Shown here one piece after another: positions 34,281 to 42,000 of a stretch of DNA of 64,000 nucleotides (within the stretch, counting starts at the first letter, position 1; each line of letters opens with the position of its first letter). A program made the position numbers and the translations under genes. The notes beneath the pieces were generated by a model. That model saw only the letters and a list, made by a program, of their open reading frames with translations, was not told where the DNA came from and did no database searches. This DNA comes from Streptomyces spiramyceticus (GTDB lineage: Bacteria > Actinomycetota > Actinomycetes > Streptomycetales > Streptomycetaceae): NCBI RefSeq assembly GCF_028807635.1, contig NZ_JARBAX010000001.1, positions 2,992,501 through 3,056,500 of the forward strand, read 5' to 3'.

Positions 34281-34371
34281 CCGGCCATTGTCACCGAATT
34301 CCGGCCGCGCGGCGGGGCGCCTGTCCCGGCGGGCAGGCATGGGCACCCGCCCTCCTGGGCATACGGGCCCA

Positions 34372-35904
34372 ATGGCCCGCGACCGCATCCGTGCCACTGT
34401 CACCCGGCTCCAGCGTCACTACCGCTCCCAACGCACCGCCCCCACCAGCACCCTCGTCCACACCCCGCACCCGTACACCCGGGCGCTGGGCCTCACCGCC
34501 GTGGTCCTCCTCGGCGCGTGGCTCGGCCTGCTGATCGTGGGCAGCGTCCGTACGCCGGTCGGCCCGATGGACACGAGCATGACGCTGCGCCCGTCCCTGT
34601 CCGGCGGCACGAAGATCAACGTTTCCCCGCTCGGCGCGCTCGAACTCGACACCCACGTCGCCCCCATCCGCCTCGACGTGGACGTCGACCAGCTCGACCC
34701 GGCCCGCTCCCAGGCCCTCGTCGAGCACCCCGAGCGCCTCTCCGGCCTCCAGAGCGAGGTCACGAGCGACGTCACCGACGGCACCACCGGCCTGGCCCTG
34801 CGCTCCTGCGTCGCCGTCGTCTCCGGCGCGACCGCCCTCGGCCTCGCGGTCTACCGCCGCCCGCGCCGGGCCCTGGCGGCGGGCGGCCTGGCGCTGGCCC
34901 TGCTGGCGGCGTCGGGCATCAGCGCGTACGCCACCTGGAACCCCAAATCGGTCCTGGAGCCGAAGTTCTCCGGACTGCTCTCCTCGGCGCCCTCGGTGGT
35001 CGGCAACGCGCGCTCGATCGTCACCGAATTCGACGTCTACCAAAAGGAGTTGGCGCGGCTGGTCACCAATGTCACGAAGCTGTACGACGCCACGTCGACG
35101 CTCCCCACCTACCGCCCGGACCCGGCCACGATGCGCGTCCTGCACGTCTCCGACATCCACCTCAACCCGGCGTCGTGGCACATCATCGGCTCGCTCGTCG
35201 AGCAGTACGACATCGACGTGATCATCGATTCCGGCGACACGATGGACCACGGCGGCGCCGCCGAGAACAGCTTCCTCGACCCGATCCCCGACCTCGGCGC
35301 CCCGTACGTCTGGGTCCGCGGCAACCACGACTCGGCCGCCACGCAGCGCTACCTCGAAGAACTCGACGGCGTACACGTCCTCGACGACGGCAGGGCGGTG
35401 ACGGTCGCGGGCCTGCGGGTGGCCGGCATGGGCGACCCGCAGTTCACCCCTGACCGCTCGGTCGCGGCCCAGGGCGACCCGGCCGAACGCATGGCGGGCA
35501 TCCGCCTCGCCTCCGCCCTGCGCGACCAGAAGCGCGCCGGCACGCCGGTCGACATCGCGGTCGTGCACAACCCGGTGGCGGCCCACGAGACGGACGGCGA
35601 GGTGCCGCTCGCACTGGCGGGGCACATCCACAACCGCAGGAACGAGCTCCTCCCCCGGGGCACCCGCCTCAAGATCGAGGGTTCGACGGGCGGTGGAGGC
35701 CTGCGCGCGCTGGAGAGCGACGAGCCGGAGAAGGTACGTACGTCCGTGCTCTATCTGGACCGCAGGACCAAGCGGCTCCAGGCCTGGGACGAGATCACAC
35801 TCGGCGGCCTGGGCCTGACAACGGCCGAGGTCAGCCGCCATCTGGCAGAGCCGGACACCCCCGGAACGTCCCCCTCCCCGAGCTCACCCGCGACGCCCCC
35901 GTAA
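34372..35904 (+). CDS. Membrane-bound metallophosphoesterase
   Basis: A 510-residue protein. The N-terminal half has one membrane helix near residue 45 (ALGLTAVVLLGAWLGLLIVG), an extracytoplasmic region, and two more helices (about 140-195). The C-terminal half is a calcineurin-like phosphoesterase with metal motifs VSDIHLN, DSGDTMDHGG, VRGNHDS, VVHNPVAA and AGHIHNRR. A Ser/Pro-rich tail ends the protein. The substrate is unknown; relatives act on phosphoesters at the cell surface. The ATG at 34372 is chosen as giving a basic N-terminus. An ATG at 34339 is also in frame but its purine-rich site is too close. Confidence 0.87.
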   Translation: MARDRIRATVTRLQRHYRSQRTAPTSTLVHTPHPYTRALGLTAVVLLGAWLGLLIVGSVRTPVGPMDTSMTLRPSLSGGTKINVSPLGALELDTHVAPIRLDVDVDQLDPARSQALVEHPERLSGLQSEVTSDVTDGTTGLALRSCVAVVSGATALGLAVYRRPRRALAAGGLALALLAASGISAYATWNPKSVLEPKFSGLLSSAPSVVGNARSIVTEFDVYQKELARLVTNVTKLYDATSTLPTYRPDPATMRVLHVSDIHLNPASWHIIGSLVEQYDIDVIIDSGDTMDHGGAAENSFLDPIPDLGAPYVWVRGNHDSAATQRYLEELDGVHVLDDGRAVTVAGLRVAGMGDPQFTPDRSVAAQGDPAERMAGIRLASALRDQKRAGTPVDIAVVHNPVAAHETDGEVPLALAGHIHNRRNELLPRGTRLKIEGSTGGGGLRALESDEPEKVRTSVLYLDRRTKRLQAWDEITLGGLGLTTAEVSRHLAEPDTPGTSPSPSSPATPP

Positions 35905-35984
35905 ACCGTTTTGGCGAACGGTCCCGGCATCCCATATGCTTCTCACGTCCCCGACGCGCTGCAAAGCGCCCAGGTCGGGCTCTA

Positions 35985-36057
35985 GCCCTCATCGTCTAGT
36001 GGCCCAGGACGCCGCCCTTTCAAGGCGGTAGCACGGGTTCGAATCCCGTTGGGGGCA
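35985..36057 (+). tRNA. tRNA-Glu (TTC)
   Basis: It starts GCCCTCATCGTCTAGTGGCC and ends GTTGGGGGCA. The anticodon loop CTTTCAA gives TTC, and the T-loop is TTCGAAT. First gene of a Glu-Asp-Phe cluster. Confidence 0.95.
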
Positions 36058-36096
36058 CGCACAACCGTGTGCGAGACTTGTTCTCGCACCACGCTT

Positions 36097-36171
36097 GGTC
36101 CTGTGGAGCAGTTTGGAGTGCTCGCCACCCTGTCAAGGTGGAGGCCGCGGGTTCAAATCCCGTCAGGACCG
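36097..36171 (+). tRNA. tRNA-Asp (GTC), intact copy 1
   Basis: It starts GGTCCTGTGGAGCAGTTTGG and ends CGTCAGGACCG. The anticodon loop CTGTCAA gives GTC, and the T-loop is TTCAAAT. Identical in sequence to the tRNA-Asp at 43117. Confidence 0.95.
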
Positions 36172-36193
36172 CTGCGCCTCGCAAGAGGCGCGT

Positions 36194-36270
36194 GGCTGGG
36201 TAGCTCAGTTGGTACGAGCGATCGCCTGAAAAGCGATAGGTCGCCGGTTCGACCCCGGCCCCAGCCACCA
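36194..36270 (+). tRNA. tRNA-Phe (GAA), intact, CCA encoded
   Basis: It starts GGCTGGGTAGCTCAGTTGGT. The anticodon stem ATCGC/GCGAT encloses CTGAAAA, giving GAA. It ends CCCAGCCACCA with an encoded CCA. A GCGCCTC-GCAA-GAGGCGC hairpin separates it from the tRNA-Asp. Confidence 0.94.
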
Positions 36271-36275
36271 CACCG

Positions 36276-36304
36276 AAGACCCCGTCCCACCAGACGGGGT
36301 CTTT
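36276..36304 (+). terminator. Intrinsic terminator of tRNA cluster
   Basis: An 11-bp stem, AAGACCCCGTC with GACGGGGTCTT, has a 6-base loop and is followed by TTTCG. A second near-identical copy follows the damaged tRNA copies at 36543. Confidence 0.85.
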
Positions 36305-36339
36305 CGCGTTACCCGCACCCCCAACCCCCCACCAACCGG

Positions 36340-36414
36340 CTCGCCACCCGGTCAAGGTGGAGGCCGCGCCCGCGGCGCAGCCGCAATCGGGTACAGCAAA
36401 TCCCGTCAGGACCG
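36340..36414 (+). pseudogene. tRNA-Asp 3' part, duplicated and interrupted
   Basis: It matches the intact tRNA-Asp from the anticodon arm (CTCGCCACCC-GTCAAGGTGG) to the 3' end (AAATCCCGTCAGGACCG). One anticodon-loop base is changed (T to G before GTC). In the T-arm the six bases GGGTTC are replaced by a 30-bp palindromic element. The 5' half is missing. It cannot form a normal tRNA. Confidence 0.85.
36368..36397 (+). repeat. Short palindromic element, copy 1 (in tRNA-Asp remnant)
   Basis: A 30-bp copy: GCCCGCGGCGCAGCCGC, then AATCGGGTACAGC. The first half folds as a GCGGC-GCA-GCCGC hairpin. It replaces GGGTTC in the T-arm of the duplicated tRNA-Asp. Confidence 0.85.
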
Positions 36415-36436
36415 CTGCGCCTCGCAAGAGGCGCGT

Positions 36437-36537
36437 GGCTGGGTAGCTCAGTTGGTACGAGCGATCGCCTGGCTGTGTCCGACAGCGGCTGCGCCGCGGG
36501 CGACAGGTCGCCGGTTCGACCCCGGCCCCAGCCACCA
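36437..36537 (+). pseudogene. tRNA-Phe copy with palindromic element in the anticodon loop
   Basis: It matches the intact tRNA-Phe except that AAAAGC, covering most of the anticodon loop and the first base pair below it, is replaced by a 30-bp element in reverse orientation. There is also one T-to-C change next to the junction. Acceptor, D and T arms and the encoded CCA are intact. The anticodon GAA is lost, so a functional tRNA-Phe is not expected. Confidence 0.85.
36472..36501 (-). repeat. Short palindromic element, copy 2 (in tRNA-Phe copy)
   Basis: Read on the minus strand: GCCCGCGGCGCAGCCGC, then TGTCGGACACAGC. The first 17 bases are identical to copies 1 and 4. Two hairpins are possible (GCGGC/GCCGC and CTGTG/CACAG). 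Confidence 0.85.
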
Positions 36538-36542
36538 CACCG

Positions 36543-36571
36543 AAGACCCCGTCCCACCGGACGGGGTCTTT
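36543..36571 (+). terminator. Duplicated terminator after damaged tRNA copies
   Basis: A stem AAGACCCCGTCC with GGACGGGGTCTT followed by TTCG, nearly identical to the terminator at 36276. It shows that the duplication covered the tRNA-Asp 3' part, the tRNA-Phe and the terminator. Confidence 0.8.
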
Positions 36572-36575
36572 CGCG

Positions 36576-37424
36576 TTACCCCTCCCGCCCCTCCGCCGCC
36601 TCCCGGCGTGTCCGGCGCCAGGTGCGCAGGGACAGGGCCAGGGCTACCAGGGTCACTACGCCGGTCAGCAGTACCGCGTCCGGGACCGCCTCGCCGAGGC
36701 CGCTGACCCATTCCTCCACCGCGAACGAGTCGTCCGCGTCCAGCAGTCCGGGCAGGGCCGTCGTTCCGTCGAATGCGAGGAAGAGCGTGCCCAGCGCAAC
36801 GAAGAAGAGCCCGGACAGCAGCGAGGTGGTGTGCAGTTCGAAGCGGCCGAGCCGGAACGCCCGCCCTCGCAGCCACTGCCGGTTACCCAGTTCGAAGCGC
36901 TCCCACAGCAGTGCAAGCAGGAACAGTGGTACGGCCATGCCCAACGCGTAGACGGCCAGCAGCAGTCCGCCGTACACCGGGGTGCCGCTGACCGCAGCCA
37001 CCGTGAGGACGCTGCCGAGGATCGGGCCCGCACAGAAGCCCGCCAGGCCGTAGACCGCGCCCAGTGCGTACACCGAAACCGCCGTCGTGGGCCGGATACG
37101 GCCGGACAGGGCGGCGATACGGCGCGACGCGAAGCCCATGCCGAGGATCTGCGCGAGGCCCAGCGCGATGATCAGCCAGCCGCCGGCGAGGACCAGCTGG
37201 TCGCGGTGCCCGTAGAAGAGCCGCCCGGCGTACGAGCCGGCCGCGCCCAGCGGCACGAGGGTGGTCGCCAGTCCGGCGTAGAAGATCCCGGTCCTGGCCA
37301 TGAGGCGTGACGTCGAGTCGATCGAGTACGCGAAGAAGGCCGGGAGCAGGAGTGCGCTGCACGGGCTGAGCAGGGCGAGGAGGCCGCCGAGGAAGGCGGC
37401 GAGGTAGCCGATGTCGGAGCTCAC
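36576..37424 (-). CDS. CcdA/DsbD-like cytochrome c biogenesis membrane protein
   Basis: A 282-residue protein with six to seven membrane helices, which should carry electrons from cytoplasmic thioredoxin to the extracytoplasmic side. The typical CcdA features are the first-helix region GLLALLSPCSALLLPAF (redox Cys after Pro) and the mid-protein GLAGFCAGPILGSVL (second Cys). The C-terminal helix ends in an Arg-rich tail. Its GTG at 37424 overlaps the stop of the DsbA-type gene, so the pair is co-translated. It probably keeps that thiol protein reduced or supports cytochrome c maturation. Confidence 0.88.
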   Translation of the reverse strand: MSSDIGYLAAFLGGLLALLSPCSALLLPAFFAYSIDSTSRLMARTGIFYAGLATTLVPLGAAGSYAGRLFYGHRDQLVLAGGWLIIALGLAQILGMGFASRRIAALSGRIRPTTAVSVYALGAVYGLAGFCAGPILGSVLTVAAVSGTPVYGGLLLAVYALGMAVPLFLLALLWERFELGNRQWLRGRAFRLGRFELHTTSLLSGLFFVALGTLFLAFDGTTALPGLLDADDSFAVEEWVSGLGEAVPDAVLLTGVVTLVALALSLRTWRRTRREAAEGREG

Positions 37425-38185
37425 TTCGCTGCCTTCTCCGTCTTGGCCGACCTCTCTGCCTGCTCCGCCTTCGCTGCCTTCGCCGCCGTCTCGATCGCCT
37501 CGGTGAAGGTCGCTGCGGGCTGGGCGCCGGCGATCGGCCTGCCGTTGACGAGGAAGGACGGTGTGGAGGTGGCACCCAGCTCGTACGCCTCCTCCTGGTC
37601 CTTCAGCACGGCCTGCGCGGCGGCTTCACTGCCGGCGTCGCGTGTGAAACGGGTGATGTCCTTCACACCGGCCTGCTCGGCGAGCGCCTTGAGCCGGTCG
37701 TCCCCGAAGCCCTTCTCCTTCGCGCCGTCGGCGTACGCCGCCGCGTGGAACTGCCAGAAGCGGCCCTGCTGCCCGGCCGCCCAGGAGCCTCGGGCGGCCG
37801 CCTCGGAGTCCTTGCCGAAGATGGGGAAGTTGCGCCACTCGATGCGGAGGGTCCCGGCGTCGACGTACTTCTTCACGAGGGCGGGCTCGGTGTCGCGGGC
37901 GAACTTCCCGCAATAGCCGCACCTGAAGTCGGCGTACTCGATGAGCACGACAGGCGCGTCGGCCCGGCCCAGGGCGAGGGGGTCCTTGGCCTCGCGCCGG
38001 GCGAGCTTCGCGAGCTCGGCGTAGACGCCGGTCTGCGGGTCGGCCGAGACGTCGGCGGCGGGGGTTGCCGGGGCCTGCGCCGGCTTGGTGGAGGTGTACG
38101 AGACGACACCGAGGAGGATCGCGGCGGCTGCGACGCCCGCGGCTATGGCGACGGACTTGGAGCGGGTACGGGAGGAGGAGGTCAT
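37421..38185 (-). CDS. DsbA-family thioredoxin-fold protein (membrane-anchored)
   Basis: A 254-residue exported thiol oxidoreductase. A short basic N-terminus precedes one hydrophobic helix (SVAIAAGVAAAAILLGVVSY) that acts as signal or anchor. The thioredoxin-like domain holds the redox motif CGYC in IEYADFRCGYCGKFARDTEP (about residue 90) and the cis-Pro loop ATSTPSFLVNGRP (about 210). The tail is Ala/Glu/Lys-rich. The ATG at 38185 is the first in frame after an upstream CAGGAG. It is paired with the CcdA-like membrane protein through a GTGA overlap. Confidence 0.9.
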   Translation of the reverse strand: MTSSSRTRSKSVAIAAGVAAAAILLGVVSYTSTKPAQAPATPAADVSADPQTGVYAELAKLARREAKDPLALGRADAPVVLIEYADFRCGYCGKFARDTEPALVKKYVDAGTLRIEWRNFPIFGKDSEAAARGSWAAGQQGRFWQFHAAAYADGAKEKGFGDDRLKALAEQAGVKDITRFTRDAGSEAAAQAVLKDQEEAYELGATSTPSFLVNGRPIAGAQPAATFTEAIETAAKAAKAEQAERSAKTEKAAK

Positions 38186-38346
38186 GGGTTTTCGGTACTC
38201 CTGGAGGAAATGCGGGGCGGCGTGAAAGTGGGGGCGTGGGGCGCGGCGAATCGAGGCGCGGTCGCTTGCCGGGGCCGGGGGCGGGGCCTCATTTCCCCAC
38301 CCCTTCCCCAAGCTCTCAACTTCGTTCGAGCAGGGGAGACCCCACT

Positions 38347-38507
38347 CTTCCCGGCTGTGACATTTGCGGCTCCGCCGCGTGAGGGGGGCAAGCCCCCGGA
38401 CGCCCGGACGCCCTACGGCTGAAATGCCGAGGACCGGGGTCTGGGGCGGAGCCCCCACGCGGCGGCAGCCGCAAAATGTCACAGCGGGAAGGGGCGGGGT
38501 GGGGAAA
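38347..38507. repeat. Inverted-repeat element B (MITE-like, no coding content)
   Basis: The ends match element A at 14550: left CTTCCCGGCTGTGACATTTG then CGGCTCCGCCGCG; right, on the other strand, CTTCCCGCTGTGACATTTTG then CGGCTGCCGCCGCG. The interior (AGGGGGGCAAGCCCCCGG and more) is about 30 bases longer than in A. Just upstream (38311-38346) lies TTCCCCAAGCTCTCAACTTC, then GTTCGAGCAGGGGAG, a style of sequence frequent between Streptomyces genes. Confidence 0.75.
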
Positions 38508-38532
38508 GAAGTCCGCCGCAGGGCCGCCCGCC

Positions 38533-38970
38533 CTAAACGCGTAGGACCGACAGGCCTATCGGCGTCGGCGGGTCGCGCGGCGGCGGGCGGCGGTCGACCG
38601 CGGGCTGCGGGACCAGGGCGTCGGCGCCCCAGGAGCCGTTCCCGGCCCTGGCGTCGTACAGGGCGGGCAGCAGCTCGTACGCCGCCCCACTCCGCGGCGG
38701 CGCAGCCGGCACGCTCCCCACGCCGTCCCCGTGCTTCTCACGGCAGCCGGGCTCCCGATCCTCGCCGGAGACGGGGACGGAGACAGCAACGGGGACGGGG
38801 ACGGGGACAGAGACGGAAGCGACCACCTCGGTCGCACCCGGCGCTTCGCCCGCAGGCGCAGGCGCAGGCGCACCCCCAGCCACCGCAAACAGCAACGGGA
38901 GCAGCAGCAGCCCGAGCAGCACACCCAGCACCCCACCACGCCACCCGAACCCGCGGCTGACCTGCTGCAT
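38533..38970 (-). CDS. Hypothetical membrane or secreted protein
   Basis: A 145-residue protein not assigned to any family. A short basic start (MQQVSRGFGWRGG) precedes one strong hydrophobic segment (VLGVLLGLLLLPLLFAVAGG), which is either a signal peptide or an anchor. A Pro/Val repeat follows (VSVPVPVPVAVSVPVSG), encoded by GGGGAC-type DNA repeats, then a region with one conserved-looking patch (YELLPALYDARAGNGSWG). The ATG at 38970 has GGGAGACC upstream. It is divergent from hrpA. Function unknown. Confidence 0.6.
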   Translation of the reverse strand: MQQVSRGFGWRGGVLGVLLGLLLLPLLFAVAGGAPAPAPAGEAPGATEVVASVSVPVPVPVAVSVPVSGEDREPGCREKHGDGVGSVPAAPPRSGAAYELLPALYDARAGNGSWGADALVPQPAVDRRPPPRDPPTPIGLSVLRV

Positions 38971-39075
38971 AGCTCAAGGTCTCCCGTCCGGGCGCATCGC
39001 CGCATCGTGTCCCCAGAAGCGTAAAGGGAAATGGGTTCGCCACTCGCAACCGCCGGGTGAGATCCTGAACCAGGT

Positions 39076-42000
39076 ATGTCTACTTCCTTCGCCGACCTCC
39101 AGACCGCACTCGGAGGGCTGCCGCTCCGCGACGCCCACCGGCTCGGCCGCCGTCTCGACGGCGCCCGTCGCATCCGCAAGCCCGAGGCCCGGCAGGCCGT
39201 GCTGGACGATATCGCCGCCGAGGCGGAGAAGTCCGCCGCCCGCCTGGCACAGCGGGCTGCCCGAATGCCCGGGATCACGTATCCCGAGGCGCTGCCCGTC
39301 AGCCAGCGCAAGGACGACATCGCCGAGGCGATACGCGACCACCAGGTCGTGATCGTCGCGGGCGAGACCGGCTCCGGCAAGACCACCCAGATCCCCAAGA
39401 TCTGTATGGAGCTGGGCCGTGGCGTGAAGGGCATGATCGGCCACACCCAGCCCCGCCGCATCGCCGCCCGCACCGTCGCCGAACGCATCGCGGACGAGCT
39501 GAAGACCCCGCTCGGCGAGGCGGTCGGCTGGAAGGTCCGGTTCACCGACCAGGTCAACCCGGACGCGACCTTCGTGAAGCTGATGACGGACGGCATCCTG
39601 CTGGCCGAGATCCAGACGGACCGCGACCTCCGCGCGTACGACACGATCATCATCGACGAGGCCCACGAGCGGTCCCTCAACATCGACTTCCTGCTGGGCT
39701 ACCTCGCCCAGCTCCTCCCGAAGCGCCCGGACCTCAAGGTCGTGATCACCTCCGCGACCATCGACCCCGAGCGCTTCTCCCGTCACTTCGGCGACGCCCC
39801 GATCGTCGAGGTCAGCGGCCGTACGTACCCGGTCGAGGTCCGCTACCGCCCGCTGCTCGAAGAGGACAGCGACGACGTCGACCGCGACCAGATCACCGCG
39901 ATCGCCGACGCCGTCGACGAGCTCCAGTCCGAGGGCCCGGGCGACATCCTGGTCTTCCTCTCCGGCGAGCGCGAGATCCGCGACACCGCGGACGCGCTGA
40001 ACAAGAAGAACCTCAGACACACCGAGGTCCTCCCCCTCTACGCCCGCCTCTCGCACGCCGAGCAGCACCGCGTCTTCCAGCGGCACACGGGCCGCCGCAT
40101 CGTCCTCGCCACGAACGTCGCCGAGACATCCCTCACCGTCCCCGGCATCAAGTACGTGATCGACCCGGGCACCGCCCGTATCTCCCGCTACAGCCACCGC
40201 ACCAAGGTCCAGCGCCTGCCGATCGAGCGGATCAGCCAGGCCAGCGCCAACCAGCGCAAGGGCCGTTGCGGCCGTACGTCCGACGGCATCTGCATCCGGC
40301 TGTACGACGAGGACGACTTCATCACGCGCCCCGAGTTCACGGACGCCGAGATCCTGCGTACGAATCTCGCGTCCGTCATCCTCCAGATGACGGCGGCCGG
40401 TCTCGGCGACATCGAGAAGTTCCCCTTCATCGACCCGCCGGACCACCGCAACATCCGCGACGGCGTCCAGCTTCTCCAGGAGCTGGGGGCGTTGGACCCC
40501 AACGAAAAGGACCCGAAGAAGCGCCTCACCGAGCAGGGCCGCAAGCTCGCCCAGCTCCCCGTCGACCCGCGCCTGGCCCGCATGGTGCTGGAGGCCGACA
40601 AGAACGGCTGCGTGCGCGAAGTCATGGTCATCGCGGCTGCGCTGTCGATCCAGGATCCGCGCGAGCGTCCGTCCGACAAACAGCAGCAGGCGGACCAGCA
40701 ACACGCCCGCTTCAAGGACGAGACGTCCGACTTCCTGGCCTTCCTCAACCTCTGGCGGTACGTCCGCGAGCAGCAGAAGGAGCGCGGCTCCTCCGGCTTC
40801 CGCCGGATGTGCAAGCAGGAGTACCTCAACTTCCTGCGCATTCGCGAATGGCAGGACATCTACACCCAGCTGCGCTCCGTCGCGAAGCAGATGGGCATCC
40901 ACGTCAACGAGGCTGTGTCCGATCAGGGAGCTCCGCTCCCGGGCGCGCCGGAGCAGTCCGTGCACACGTCCCTCCTCGCCGGCCTGTTGTCCCACATCGG
41001 TCTCAAGGACACGGACAAGAACGAGTACCTCGGCGCCCGCAGCGCCAAGTTCGCGATCTTCCCCGGCTCGGCGCTCTTCAAGAAGCAGCCCCGCTTCATC
41101 ATGTCCGCCGAGCTCGTCGAGACGTCCCGCCTGTGGGCGAGGGTCAACGCGAAGGTCGAGCCGGAGTGGATCGAGCCGCTCGCCCAGCACCTCCTCAAGC
41201 GCACGTACAGCGAGCCGCACTGGGAGAAGGACCAGGCCGCTGTCATGGCGTACGAGAGGGTCACGCTGTACGGCGTCCCGATCGTCGCCCAGCGCAAGGT
41301 CAATTACGGCCGGATCGACCCCGAGACGAGCCGCGACCTCTTCATCCGCAACGCCCTGGTCGAGGGCGACTGGCGTACGCACCACAAGTTCTACGCGGAC
41401 AACCGCAAGCTGCTCACCGAGGTCGAGGAGCTGGAGCACCGCGCCCGCCGCCGCGACATCCTTGTGGACGACGAGACGCTCTTCGACTTCTACGACCGGC
41501 GCATCCCCGAACACATCGTGTCCGGCGCGCACTTCGACTCGTGGTGGAAGCACAAGAAGCGCGAGGAGCCCGAACTCCTCGACTTCGAGCGCGAGATGCT
41601 CATCAACGAGAAGGCCGACGCGGTCACCAAGGACGACTACCCGGACTCCTGGCGCCAGGGGAAGCTCAAGTTCCGTGTGTCGTACCAGTTCGAGCCGGGC
41701 GCGGACGCGGACGGCGTGACCGTCCACATCCCGCTCCAAGTGCTCAACCAGGTCACCTCCGAGGGCTTCGACTGGCAGATCCCCGGCCTGCGCGAGGAAG
41801 TGGTCACCGAGCTGATCCGCTCCCTCCCGAAGCCGATCCGCCGTCATTACGTGCCTGCGCCGAACTACGCGGCGAAGTTCCTCGATCGCGCCGTCCCGCT
41901 GCAGGAACCGCTGCCGCTCACGCTCGCCCGTGAGCTGAAGCGGATGGTCGGCGTGCCGGTCGAGGCGGACGACTTCGACCTGTCCCGCGTCCCGGACCAC

